From positions 349,757 through 413,756 of the forward strand of contig DKPJ01000006.1 of NCBI GenBank assembly GCA_002480085.1: a DNA stretch of 64,000 nucleotides. Direction: 5' to 3'. This document shows positions 15,032 to 24,149 of the stretch, piece after piece. Position 1 is the stretch's first letter, and each line of letters begins with the position of its first letter. Source of the DNA: Enterobacteriaceae bacterium UBA7338 (GTDB lineage Bacteria > Pseudomonadota > Gammaproteobacteria > Enterobacterales > Enterobacteriaceae). The notes below the pieces were generated by a model. That model ran no database searches, was not told where the DNA came from, and saw nothing but the letters and a program-made list of their open reading frames with translations. Position numbers and translations under genes: made by a program.

Positions 15032-17446
15032 TTAGATATCGATATTCGCCGCTTTCAGGGCGTTCTCTTCGATAAACGCACGACGCGGTTCAACGGCGTC
15101 GCCCATCAGAGTGGTGAAGAGCTGGTCGGCGGCAATCGCATCCTTCACGGTCACGCGCAGCATGCGGCGGCTCTCCGGATCCATGGTGGTTTCCCACAGC
15201 TGCTCCGGGTTCATCTCGCCCAGCCCTTTATAGCGTTGAATAGCGAGGCCACGGCGCGACTCTTTCACCAGCCACTCCAGCGCCTGCTCAAAGCTGGCAA
15301 TCGGCTGACGGCGTTCGCCGCGTTCGATAAAGGCATCCTCTTCGATCAGGCCGCGCAGCTTCTCACCCAGAGCGCACAGACGACGATACTCCCCACCGAT
15401 GATGAACTCATGATCCAGCGGATAGTCGGTATCCACACCGTGAGTACGGACGCGAATAACTGGCTCGAACTGTTTCAGCTCAGCGTCTTCGCGGATATCG
15501 TACTTCCAGGTGCTGCCGTGCACGTCGTTTTCGTTCAGCGTGGTAACCAGCGCAGAGACCCAACGGGTTACTTTCGCTTCATCTGTGAGATCGGTCTCTT
15601 CCAGCGTCGGCTGGTAGACAAGCTCTTTCAGCAGCGCGCGCGGGAAACGACGCTCCATGCGGTTAATCATTTTCTGCGTAGCGTTGTACTCGGAGACCAT
15701 CTTCTCAAGCGCCTCACCGGCCAGCGCGGGCGCGCCTTCGGTGGTGTGCAGGGTAGCGCCATCCAGCGCGATGGAGATCTGATACTGATCCATCGCGTCG
15801 TCATCTTTAATGTACTGCTCCTGCTTGCCCTTTTTCACCTTGTAGAGCGGCGGCTGGGCAATGTATACGTGACCACGCTCGATGATCTCCGGCATCTGGC
15901 GATAGAAGAAGGTCAGCAACAGCGTACGGATGTGCGAGCCATCGACGTCCGCATCGGTCATGATGATGATGCTGTGATAGCGCAGCTTGTCCGGGTTGTA
16001 CTCGTCACGGCCAATGCCACAGCCCAGGGCGGTGATCAGCGTCGCCACTTCCTGAGAGGCCAGCATCTTGTCGAAACGGGCTTTCTCAACGTTAAGGATC
16101 TTACCCTTCAGCGGCAGGATAGCCTGATTCTTACGGTTACGGCCCTGCTTCGCCGAGCCGCCCGCCGAGTCCCCTTCCACCAGGTAGAGTTCAGAGTGGG
16201 CCGGATCGCGTTCCTGACAGTCCGCCAGCTTGCCCGGCAGGCCAGCGAGATCCAGCGCGCCTTTGCGGCGGGTCATCTCGCGGGCACGGCGTGCCGCTTC
16301 ACGGGCACGGGCCGCGTCGATAATTTTACCGACCACGATTTTGGCGTCGGACGGGTTCTCCAGCAGGTATTCGGAGAGCAGCTCGTTCATCTGCTGTTCC
16401 ACCGCCGACTTCACCTCAGAGGAGACCAGCTTGTCTTTAGTCTGGGAGGAGAACTTCGGATCCGGCACCTTCACCGAAACCACGGCGATCAGGCCTTCAC
16501 GGGCGTCGTCGCCGGTGGCGCTGACCTTGGCTTTCTTGCTGTAGCCCTCTTTGTCCATGTAGGCGTTCAGGGTACGGGTCATCGCCGCACGGAAGCCCGC
16601 AAGGTGGGTACCGCCGTCGCGCTGCGGAATGTTGTTGGTAAAGCAGTAGATGTTTTCCTGGAAACCGTCGTTCCACTGCAGAGCCACTTCCACGCCAATA
16701 CCGTCTTTTTCGGTAGAGAAGTAGAAAATGCTCGGGTGGATCGGCGTTTTGTTCTTGTTAAGGTACTCAACAAACGCCTTGATGCCGCCCTCGTAGTGGA
16801 AGTGATCCTCTTTGCCGTCGCGCTTATCCACAAGGCGAATAGAGACGCCGGAGTTCAGGAACGACAGCTCGCGCAGGCGCTTGGCCAGGATCTCATACTC
16901 AAATTCGGTGACGTTGGTGAAGGTCTCCAGGCTAGGCCAGAAACGCACCACGGTACCAGTGACGTCAGTGTCACCGGTGATCGCCAGCGGAGCCTGCGGC
17001 ACGCCGTGCACGTAGGTCTGCTGGTGAACTTTGCCTTCGCGGCGGATCAGCAGCTCAAGCTTCTGCGACAGGGCGTTAACCACGGAGACGCCCACGCCGT
17101 GCAGGCCGCCGGACACTTTATAGGAGTTATCATCGAATTTACCGCCTGCGTGCAGCACGGTCATGATAACTTCGGCGGCAGAGACGCCCTCTTCCGGGTG
17201 AATACCGGTGGGGATCCCACGGCCATCATCCGAGACCGACACGGAGTTATCGGCGTGGATCGTCACGACGATATCTTTACAGTGACCCGCGAGCGCCTCG
17301 TCGATAGCGTTATCTACCACCTCAAATACCATATGGTGCAGGCCGGTACCGTCATCCGTGTCGCCGATATACATACCCGGGCGCTTACGCACCGCATCCA
17401 GCCCTTTCAGGACTTTGATACTGGAGGAGTCATAAGAATTCGACAT
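15032..17446 (-). CDS. gyrB: DNA gyrase subunit B
   Basis: 804 residues, equal to E. coli GyrB. The GHKL ATPase region has EVVDNAIDEALAGHC (E42 region), DDGRGIP and GGLHGVGVSVVNALS; the TOPRIM domain has YLVEGDSAGGSAKQGRNR and IIMTDADVDGSH. The extra 170-residue insertion typical of gram-negative GyrB is present. With GyrA it introduces negative supercoils using ATP. The start at 17446 (MSNSYDSSSIKVLKGLDAV) is preferred over a TTG one codon upstream. It follows recF with a 28-base gap in the dnaA-dnaN-recF-gyrB cluster. Confidence 0.99.
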   Translation of the reverse strand: MSNSYDSSSIKVLKGLDAVRKRPGMYIGDTDDGTGLHHMVFEVVDNAIDEALAGHCKDIVVTIHADNSVSVSDDGRGIPTGIHPEEGVSAAEVIMTVLHAGGKFDDNSYKVSGGLHGVGVSVVNALSQKLELLIRREGKVHQQTYVHGVPQAPLAITGDTDVTGTVVRFWPSLETFTNVTEFEYEILAKRLRELSFLNSGVSIRLVDKRDGKEDHFHYEGGIKAFVEYLNKNKTPIHPSIFYFSTEKDGIGVEVALQWNDGFQENIYCFTNNIPQRDGGTHLAGFRAAMTRTLNAYMDKEGYSKKAKVSATGDDAREGLIAVVSVKVPDPKFSSQTKDKLVSSEVKSAVEQQMNELLSEYLLENPSDAKIVVGKIIDAARAREAARRAREMTRRKGALDLAGLPGKLADCQERDPAHSELYLVEGDSAGGSAKQGRNRKNQAILPLKGKILNVEKARFDKMLASQEVATLITALGCGIGRDEYNPDKLRYHSIIIMTDADVDGSHIRTLLLTFFYRQMPEIIERGHVYIAQPPLYKVKKGKQEQYIKDDDAMDQYQISIALDGATLHTTEGAPALAGEALEKMVSEYNATQKMINRMERRFPRALLKELVYQPTLEETDLTDEAKVTRWVSALVTTLNENDVHGSTWKYDIREDAELKQFEPVIRVRTHGVDTDYPLDHEFIIGGEYRRLCALGEKLRGLIEEDAFIERGERRQPIASFEQALEWLVKESRRGLAIQRYKGLGEMNPEQLWETTMDPESRRMLRVTVKDAIAADQLFTTLMGDAVEPRRAFIEENALKAANIDI

Positions 17447-17474
17447 CAACGTTTCTCGCTCAATTTGTCTTGGA

Positions 17475-18548
17475 TTAGTCTGCTATTTTACCCTTTTCCA
17501 CGGTGAACATCTTCGAATTTTTGTCCGACATGTCCATTACGTGTTCAGCGCTAATCGCGCTGACAAAGACCTGTGACTGGGTGGCTTTTAAGCGGCTGGC
17601 CAGCAGCGCGCGCCGCCTGTCATCAAGCTCTGAGGCAAAATCATCTATCAGGTATAAACAGCGCCGCCCGCTCTCGCGAGTCAGGAACTCTCCCTGCGCC
17701 AGGCGCAGGGCGCACATCAGCAGCTTTAGCTGCCCGCGGGAGAGGGTATCCTCTACCGGTGCGCCGTCGGCACGAATGCGAAAATCCGCTTTGTGCGGGC
17801 CGTGGGCGGTGTAGGTCAACGCCCTGTCGCGCTCAAAGCTGCGCGCCAGCACCTCGCCGTAGTCGGCCTCTTTCTCCCAGCCGCGCTGGAAAGAGAAGCT
17901 CAGAGAGAACTCCGGCAGAAACTGCTTACAGGTATCCGCCATATCCTGGGCGATGGCGGTGCTGTAGTCGGCCCGCCAGCGGCTGATCTGCTCCGCCAGC
18001 GGGATCAGCTCCTTGTCCCATGGACGGAGCTGGGAATATTGCGTCACCTGGCGCAGGGCGGCATTGCGCTGCTTCAGGAGCCGCTTCAGGTTGCTCCAGG
18101 CGGTGAAGAACCCGGCTTCGTTATGGAAGCATCCCCAGTCGAGGAAGGCCCTTCTGTATTTGGGGCCGCCGTTGAGTAAAGTAAACCCCTCGGGCGTAAT
18201 CAGCTGCATCGGCATCAGCAGCGCCAGCTCGGCCACCTTATGGCCGTCGGTGCCGTCGATGCGGACGGTGCTCTCCCCGTGCTTATCTTTGGTCAGGCCG
18301 ATGGAGGTTTCACGCTCTTCGCCCTGTAAACGACCGTGCAGGATAAATGACTCCTGCTCGTGGCGAATGACGCGACCAACCTGCAAGCTGCGAAACGCCC
18401 GGCCATGGCCGAGCGTATAGATAGCTTCCAGTACGCTGGTCTTGCCGCTGCCGTTAGCGCCAACCAGAAAGTTAAAGCCGGGGGAGAGAGCAAGATCCGC
18501 GCTTTCGATATTGCGAAAGTCGCGGATCAACAGGCGGGAGAGCGACAT
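17475..18548 (-). CDS. recF: DNA replication and repair protein RecF
   Basis: 357 residues, standard length. SMC-like ATPase with Walker A GANGSGKTSVLEAIY (about 30-44), signature LSRGQLKLLMCAL, and Walker B CLYLIDDFASELD. It loads RecA at gapped DNA with RecO and RecR. The start ATG shares one base with the dnaN stop (TAATG), which gives translational coupling. Confidence 0.98.
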   Translation of the reverse strand: MSLSRLLIRDFRNIESADLALSPGFNFLVGANGSGKTSVLEAIYTLGHGRAFRSLQVGRVIRHEQESFILHGRLQGEERETSIGLTKDKHGESTVRIDGTDGHKVAELALLMPMQLITPEGFTLLNGGPKYRRAFLDWGCFHNEAGFFTAWSNLKRLLKQRNAALRQVTQYSQLRPWDKELIPLAEQISRWRADYSTAIAQDMADTCKQFLPEFSLSFSFQRGWEKEADYGEVLARSFERDRALTYTAHGPHKADFRIRADGAPVEDTLSRGQLKLLMCALRLAQGEFLTRESGRRCLYLIDDFASELDDRRRALLASRLKATQSQVFVSAISAEHVMDMSDKNSKMFTVEKGKIAD

Positions 18549-19648
18549 TACAGTCTCATTGGCATAACAACGTAAGCCGCACTCTGGCTGGCCGCATCTT
18601 CAATCTGTACGCTCGACACGGAGTCCGTCAGTAGAATACGCACGTTTTCACACTTCAGCGCGTTGAGCACGTCCAGCACGTAGCTGACGTTAAAGCCGAT
18701 CTCCATCTCTGTCCCGGCGTAGGTGACGTCGAGGATCTCCTCGGCCTCCTCCTGCTCCGGGTTGTTGGCGGTGATCTTGAGCTGGTTTTCGCTAACGTAG
18801 AGGCGCACGCCACGGAACTTCTCGTTAGAGAGGATAGCGGCGCGGGCAAAGGCCTGCTTGAGGATATCGCAGCCAGCGTCGAGGTGCTTATCCGGATTCT
18901 TCGGCAGCACGCGGCGGTAGTCCGGGAAGCGGCCATCTACCAGCTTGGAGGTGAAGATAAAGTCGCCCACGTGGGCGCGGATGTTATTGCTGCCGATCTG
19001 CACGCGCAGCGGCGTTTCACCGCCGTCGAGCATACGCATCAGCTCAATCACGCCTTTACGCGGCACGATCACCGAATGGTTTGGCAGCGACTGCCCTACC
19101 GGCATAGAACAGACCGCCAGACGGTGGCCGTCGGTCGCTACGGTGCGCAGCTCTTCGCCTTCGGTCTCAAACAGCATACCGTTGAGGTAGTAGCGCACGT
19201 CCTGATGGGCCATCGAGAACTGAGTCGCCTCGATCAGGCGCTTCATGGTCGCCTGCGGCAGGGTGAACTCTACTTCGCTCTGCCAGTCGTCGAGGTTCGG
19301 GAAATCCGCTGCCGGCAAGGTTGACAGCGAGAAGCGGCTGCGCCCGGAGCGCACCAGCATTCGGTCCCCCTCCAGCTGCACGGCAATCTCTGCGCCTTCC
19401 GGCAGGCCACGGCAAATATCAAAGAATTTGCGCGCCGGGACGGTAGTGGCACCGGGTTCATGCGGCTTGGCCAGCACGACGCGGGCGACCATCTCCATCT
19501 CCAGATCGGTACCGGTGAGGGAGAGCGCGCCGTCAGCCACCTGCAGCAGCAGGTTGCCCAGGATCGGCAGCGTAGGACGGCCACCCAGCGGGCCACTGAC
19601 CTGCTGAAGCGGTTTTAATAGGTGTTCACGTTCAACGGTAAATTTCAT
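18548..19648 (-). CDS. dnaN: DNA polymerase III beta sliding clamp
   Basis: 366 residues, the universal bacterial clamp length, with three repeated clamp domains. It starts MKFTVEREHLLKPLQQVSGPLGGRPTLPIL and ends with the conserved YVVMPMRL that lines the peptide-binding pocket. It encircles DNA as a dimer and tethers polymerases. It follows dnaA after 4 bases and overlaps recF by one base. Confidence 0.99.
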   Translation of the reverse strand: MKFTVEREHLLKPLQQVSGPLGGRPTLPILGNLLLQVADGALSLTGTDLEMEMVARVVLAKPHEPGATTVPARKFFDICRGLPEGAEIAVQLEGDRMLVRSGRSRFSLSTLPAADFPNLDDWQSEVEFTLPQATMKRLIEATQFSMAHQDVRYYLNGMLFETEGEELRTVATDGHRLAVCSMPVGQSLPNHSVIVPRKGVIELMRMLDGGETPLRVQIGSNNIRAHVGDFIFTSKLVDGRFPDYRRVLPKNPDKHLDAGCDILKQAFARAAILSNEKFRGVRLYVSENQLKITANNPEQEEAEEILDVTYAGTEMEIGFNVSYVLDVLNALKCENVRILLTDSVSSVQIEDAASQSAAYVVMPMRL

Positions 19649-19652
19649 AGCA

Positions 19653-21050
19653 TCACGATGATAGAGTTCGGATTAAATTGGAGAAATCTTCTTTGATATC
19701 ATGGCTCTCTTCACGCAGCTGCTCGATTTTACGGCAGGCGTGGAGCACGGTCGTATGGTCGCGGCCGCCAAACGCATCGCCGATCTCCGGCAGGCTGTGG
19801 TTGGTCAGCTCTTTGGCCAGCGCCATCGCCATCTGGCGCGGACGCGCTACCGAGCGGGATCGGCGCTTGGAGAGCAGATCCGCCACTTTAATTTTGTAGT
19901 ACTCCGCCACCGTCTTTTGAATATTGTCGATGGTGACCAGCTTTTCCTGGAGCGCCAGCAGATCGCGCAGCGCTTCACGAACGAAATCGATGGTGATGGC
20001 GCGGCCGGTAAAGTTGGCGTTGGCTATCACGCGGTTCAGCGCCCCCTCCAGCTCACGCACGTTGGAGCGCAGACGCTTGGCAATGAAGAACGCCACCTCG
20101 CCCGGCAGACGAATGTCGTTTTCGTCGGCCTTTTTCATCAGGATCGCTACGCGGGTCTCTAACTCGGGCGGCTCGATCGCCACGGTTAACCCCCAGCCAA
20201 AGCGTGACTTCAGACGATCCTCTACGCCGTTGATCTCTTTTGGATAACGATCCGAGGTGAGGATGATCTGTTGGTTACCTTCCAGCAGGGCGTTAAAGGT
20301 GTGGAAGAACTCCTCCTGGGAGCGCTCCTTATTGGCAAAGAACTGGATGTCATCGATCAGCAGGGCGTCCACGGAGCGGTAGTAGCGTTTGAACTCCTCG
20401 ATGGCGTTGTTCTGCAGGGCTTTTACCATGTCCTGCACAAAGCGCTCGGAGTGCATATAGACCACTTTGGCATTGGGCTTGCGGGCCACAATGCCGTTAC
20501 CCACCGCGTGCAGCAGGTGCGTCTTACCGAGACCCGTGCCGCCGTAGAGAAACAGCGGGTTATACGCCCCGCCGGGGTTATCTGCCACCTGGCGAGCCGC
20601 CGCCCGGGCCAGCTGGTTCGATTTACCTTCGACGAAGTTATCAAACGTGTGTTTAACGTTAACGTTAGAGCGGTAGGTCGGCTCCGCCGGGGCGGGAACG
20701 TTGTCCCAACCCGGACGCGGCGCAGGGGCGACGCGCGGCATCTGCACCGCTGCTACCTGGGCAGGCGCGGCGACGCTTGCCGGCTCCTTTAGTGTATGGG
20801 CAACCGGTCGGGTACCCACTTCAAAGCGCAGCTGTGGCGTATCCGAGCCACAGAACTCGTTCAGCAGTCCGTTGATATTATTGAGGTACTTGTCCCTGAC
20901 CCAATCGAGTACAAAACGGTTTGGCGCATACAAAGCCAGCGTGTTGTCACTCAGTTCCGCCTGCAACGGGCGGATCCACATACTAAATTCTGTGGCTGGT
21001 AACTCATCCTGCAGTCGGGCAAGACACTGCTGCCAAAGCGAAAGTGACAC
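19653..21050 (-). CDS. dnaA: Chromosomal replication initiator DnaA
   Basis: 465 residues from the GTG at 21050 (MSLSLWQQCLARLQDEL), the known start in enterobacteria. Domain I helicase/DiaA interaction region about 1-86, a variable Pro/Ala linker about 87-130, AAA+ domain with Walker A GGTGLGKTHLL and Walker B LLIDDIQFF, and domain IV with the DnaA signature GGRDHTTVLHACRKI. The DNA-reading residues in domain IV look canonical, which matters because two oriC boxes are not. It opens oriC in the ATP form. First gene of dnaA-dnaN-recF-gyrB. Confidence 0.99.
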   Translation of the reverse strand: MSLSLWQQCLARLQDELPATEFSMWIRPLQAELSDNTLALYAPNRFVLDWVRDKYLNNINGLLNEFCGSDTPQLRFEVGTRPVAHTLKEPASVAAPAQVAAVQMPRVAPAPRPGWDNVPAPAEPTYRSNVNVKHTFDNFVEGKSNQLARAAARQVADNPGGAYNPLFLYGGTGLGKTHLLHAVGNGIVARKPNAKVVYMHSERFVQDMVKALQNNAIEEFKRYYRSVDALLIDDIQFFANKERSQEEFFHTFNALLEGNQQIILTSDRYPKEINGVEDRLKSRFGWGLTVAIEPPELETRVAILMKKADENDIRLPGEVAFFIAKRLRSNVRELEGALNRVIANANFTGRAITIDFVREALRDLLALQEKLVTIDNIQKTVAEYYKIKVADLLSKRRSRSVARPRQMAMALAKELTNHSLPEIGDAFGGRDHTTVLHACRKIEQLREESHDIKEDFSNLIRTLSS

Positions 21051-21403
21051 GGCGGACTCCACTCGAACAAAAGTCGATAATAAAAGACGAAAGCTGAAAT
21101 TAATGATTGTAGACACACGTCGAAAAGACCCCTGAAGGGTGACGTGCGAACCGCTATTTGCGGTTTTTTGCCCCGATCCGGATCCAGGTACAAAGGATCG
21201 GGACCGCGGATCATAACGTAAACCGCCGAAGAGATCTTCTGTTTCTCACAGATTCTTCACGATTTATCCACAGGACGATCCGAATCGGCTAAGTGTAAAC
21301 GATCCTGGCGCCGGTGCGGCACGATTTAGGCCGCATATTGGAAAAATTAATAAGGATCGATAAAAATTCACCGAAAGGATCTCATGTTGATCCTGGAGGA
21401 TCC

Positions 21404-21431
21404 TTGCGCTTTGCCCCTCAGCCCGTATAAT
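21404..21431 (+). promoter_or_regulatory. Upstream rpmH promoter
   Basis: TTGCGC (21404-21409) and a perfect TATAAT (21426-21431) with a 16-base spacer, pointing to rpmH. Confidence 0.55.
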
Positions 21432-21528
21432 CCTCCACCCGGCGCGCGCTGCTCGATTTCTTGCGTCGGCTATCGTCTACTTTTTATGCGAAAACGGTGG
21501 AATTTAGGCGGTATATAAGGAAAGAGAA

Positions 21529-21557
21529 TTGACTCCGGAGTGTACAATTATTACAAT
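21529..21557 (+). promoter_or_regulatory. Main rpmH promoter
   Basis: TTGACT (21529-21534) and TACAAT (21552-21557) with the ideal 17-base spacer, about 100 bases before rpmH. Confidence 0.65.
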
Positions 21558-21647
21558 CCGGCCTCTTTAATCATCAACACTGAGGCGTAAGACGTTGGCA
21601 CTGCCCAGCGGACCGACGCGAAATTCAGTGAATTCATTCAAGTTTAG

Positions 21648-21800
<153 letters not shown>

Positions 21801-21815
21801 TAAAGCTAACCCTGA

Positions 21816-22175
21816 GTGGTTAAGCTCGCATTTCCCAGGGAGTTACGCTTGTTAACTCCCAATCATTTCACATTCGTCTTCCAGCAGCCACAACGGGCTG
21901 GCACGCCGCAAATCACTATTCTCGGCCGCCTAAATTCGCTGGGGCATCCCCGTATCGGTCTTACCGTCGCCAAGAAAAACGTTAAGCGTGCGCATGAACG
22001 CAACCGGATCAAACGTCTGACGCGTGAAAGCTTCCGCTTACGCCAGCATGAACTGCCAGCAATGGATTTCGTGGTGGTGGCGAAGAAGGGGGTTGCTGAC
22101 CTCGATAACCGTGCTCTCACGGAAGCGTTGGAAAAACTATGGCGCCGCCACTGTCGCCTGGCTCACGGCTCCTGA
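21816..22175 (+). CDS. rnpA: Ribonuclease P protein component
   Basis: 119 residues starting at GTG (21816), matching E. coli RnpA. The RNP motif is KNVKRAHERNRIKRLTRESFR. It binds the RNase P RNA and helps recognise the pre-tRNA leader. Translation is probably coupled to rpmH. Its last 37 bases overlap yidD. Confidence 0.98.
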   Translation: MVKLAFPRELRLLTPNHFTFVFQQPQRAGTPQITILGRLNSLGHPRIGLTVAKKNVKRAHERNRIKRLTRESFRLRQHELPAMDFVVVAKKGVADLDNRALTEALEKLWRRHCRLAHGS

Positions 22176-22396
22176 TAGCCCTCATTCGGGTATATCAGCG
22201 CCTGATCAGTCCGCTGCTTGGGCCGCACTGTCGTTTCACACCGACCTGTTCGCAATATGGAATTGAGGCATTGCGCAGGTTCGGAGTGATAAAAGGCAGT
22301 TGGTTGACGGTGAAACGCGTATTAAAATGCCACCCTTTACACCCGGGTGGTGACGACCCCGTCCCGCCAGGACCTTTTAATACCAGAGAACACTAA
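22139..22396 (+). CDS. yidD: Membrane protein insertion efficiency factor YidD
   Basis: 85 residues, with an amphipathic N-terminal helix (LLIALIRVYQRLISPLLG) and the conserved cysteines in CRFTPTCSQYGIEAL and LKCHPLHPGGDDPVP. It assists YidC-dependent membrane insertion. It overlaps rnpA by 37 bases in another frame and ends 2 bases before yidC. Confidence 0.95.
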   Translation: MAPPLSPGSRLLIALIRVYQRLISPLLGPHCRFTPTCSQYGIEALRRFGVIKGSWLTVKRVLKCHPLHPGGDDPVPPGPFNTREH

Positions 22397-22398
22397 CG

Positions 22399-24045
22399 AT
22401 GGATTCGCAACGCAATCTTTTTGTCATCGCTTTGTTGTTCGTGTCTTTCATGATCTGGCAAGCCTGGGAGCAGGATAAAAATCCTCAGCCTCAGACGCAG
22501 CAGACCACGCAGACTACGACCACCGCAGCGGGTAGTGCCGCAGACCAGGGCGTACCAGCCAGTGGCCAGGGGAAACTCATTACCGTTAAGACCGACGTGC
22601 TGGAGCTGGTCATCAACACCCGTGGTGGTGATGTTGAGCAGGCGCTGCTGTTGGGCTACCCGAAAGAGCTGAAGTCTACCGAGCCTTTCCAGCTGCTGGA
22701 AACCACGCCTGAATTTATCTACCAGGCACAGAGCGGCCTGACCGGTCGTGACGGCCCGGATAACCCGGCAAACGGCGCACGTCCGCTGTATAACGTCAAC
22801 AGCGACACCTTCGTCATGGCCGACGGCCAGAACGAGCTGGCGATCCCGCTGACCTACACCGACGCGGCAGGCAACACCTTCACCAAAACCTTCACCCTGA
22901 AACGCGGTGATTATGCGGTGAGCGTGGGCTACAACGTGGCGAACAGCAGCGCGAAGCCGCTGGAGATCTCCACCTTTGGCCAGCTGAAGCAGTCCATCAA
23001 TCTGCCAGCCCATCGTGATACCGGCAGCAGCAACTTTGCTCTGCATACCTTCCGCGGTGCGGCCTACTCTACGCCGGACGAGAAGTACGAAAAATATAAA
23101 TTCGATACTATCGCCGACAACGAGAACCTGAACGTCTCCTCTAACGGCGGCTGGGTCGCCATGCTGCAGCAGTACTTTGCCACCGCATGGATCCCGCGTA
23201 GCGACGTCGCGAACAACTTCTATACCGCTAACCTGGGCAACGGCGTAGCTGCTATCGGCTACAAATCTGCTCCGGTACTGGTACAGCCTGGCCAGACCGC
23301 TGCGCTGACCAGCACCCTGTGGGTCGGCCCGGAAATTCAGGACAAAATGGCTGCCGTTGCGCCGCATCTGGACCTGACCGTGGACTACGGCTGGCTGTGG
23401 TTTATCTCTCAGCCGCTGTTCAAGCTGCTGAAGTGGATCCACAGCTTCCTGGGCAACTGGGGCTTCTCCATCATCATCATCACCTTTATCGTTCGTGGCA
23501 TCATGTACCCGCTGACCAAGGCGCAGTACACCTCCATGGCGAAGATGCGTATGCTGCAGCCGAAGATTCAGGCTATGCGTGAGCGTCTGGGCGATGACAA
23601 ACAGCGTCAGAGCCAGGAGATGATGGCCCTGTATAAAGCTGAGAAGGTTAACCCGCTGGGCGGCTGCCTACCGCTGGTTATCCAGATGCCTATCTTCCTT
23701 GCGCTGTACTACATGCTGATGGGCTCCATTGAGCTGCGCCATGCGCCGTTCGCCCTGTGGATCCATGACCTGTCTGCACAGGACCCGTACTACATCCTGC
23801 CGATCCTGATGGGCGTGACGATGTTCTTCATCCAGAAGATGTCGCCGACCACCGTGACCGACCCGATGCAGCAGAAGATCATGACCTTTATGCCGGTCAT
23901 CTTTACGGTCTTCTTCCTGTGGTTCCCGTCTGGTCTGGTGCTGTACTATATCGTCAGCAACCTGGTGACCATTCTGCAGCAGCAGCTGATCTACCGCGGT
24001 CTGGAGAAGCGTGGCCTGCATAGCCGCGAGAAGAAAAGCTCCTAA
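22399..24045 (+). CDS. yidC: Membrane protein insertase YidC
   Basis: 548 residues, the E. coli length. It has one N-terminal membrane anchor (LFVIALLFVSFMIWQAW), a large periplasmic beta-supersandwich domain (about 25-340) and the conserved five-helix insertase domain from about 350, including the groove arginine in IIITFIVRGIMYPLTK, and ends with a basic tail (KRGLHSREKKSS). It inserts membrane proteins alone or with SecYEG; F0 subunit c, encoded later in this window, is a classic substrate. Fourth gene of the rpmH operon, closed by the terminator at 24102. Confidence 0.99.
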   Translation: MDSQRNLFVIALLFVSFMIWQAWEQDKNPQPQTQQTTQTTTTAAGSAADQGVPASGQGKLITVKTDVLELVINTRGGDVEQALLLGYPKELKSTEPFQLLETTPEFIYQAQSGLTGRDGPDNPANGARPLYNVNSDTFVMADGQNELAIPLTYTDAAGNTFTKTFTLKRGDYAVSVGYNVANSSAKPLEISTFGQLKQSINLPAHRDTGSSNFALHTFRGAAYSTPDEKYEKYKFDTIADNENLNVSSNGGWVAMLQQYFATAWIPRSDVANNFYTANLGNGVAAIGYKSAPVLVQPGQTAALTSTLWVGPEIQDKMAAVAPHLDLTVDYGWLWFISQPLFKLLKWIHSFLGNWGFSIIIITFIVRGIMYPLTKAQYTSMAKMRMLQPKIQAMRERLGDDKQRQSQEMMALYKAEKVNPLGGCLPLVIQMPIFLALYYMLMGSIELRHAPFALWIHDLSAQDPYYILPILMGVTMFFIQKMSPTTVTDPMQQKIMTFMPVIFTVFFLWFPSGLVLYYIVSNLVTILQQQLIYRGLEKRGLHSREKKSS

Positions 24046-24054
24046 TCGTAAGCT

Positions 24055-24084
24055 GTAGGCCGGGTTAGCGCAGCGCCACCCGGC
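24055..24084. repeat. REP element after yidC
   Basis: GTAGGCCGGGT and CCACCCGGC arms of the local REP family, lying between the yidC stop and its terminator. Confidence 0.8.
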
Positions 24085-24101
24085 AAAGGAAAGTACAGAG
24101 A

Positions 24102-24126
24102 GGGCGGTCAGATGACCGCCCTTTTT
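24102..24126 (+). terminator. Intrinsic terminator of the rpmH-yidC operon
   Basis: GGGCGGTCA (24102-24110) pairs with TGACCGCCC (24113-24121), followed by five T. It separates yidC from mnmE by only 24 bases, so mnmE needs readthrough or an upstream promoter. Confidence 0.9.
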
Positions 24127-24149
24127 ATTGGTAACAATAGAGACATATC

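Noticed and set aside
15236..17506. 756-codon open frame on the plus strand opposite gyrB
   Set aside because: It mirrors the codon structure of gyrB, has no family motifs, and gyrB is certain.
22393..23442. 349-codon minus-strand frame opposite yidC
   Set aside because: Antisense shadow of yidC; low-complexity sequence and no start signals.
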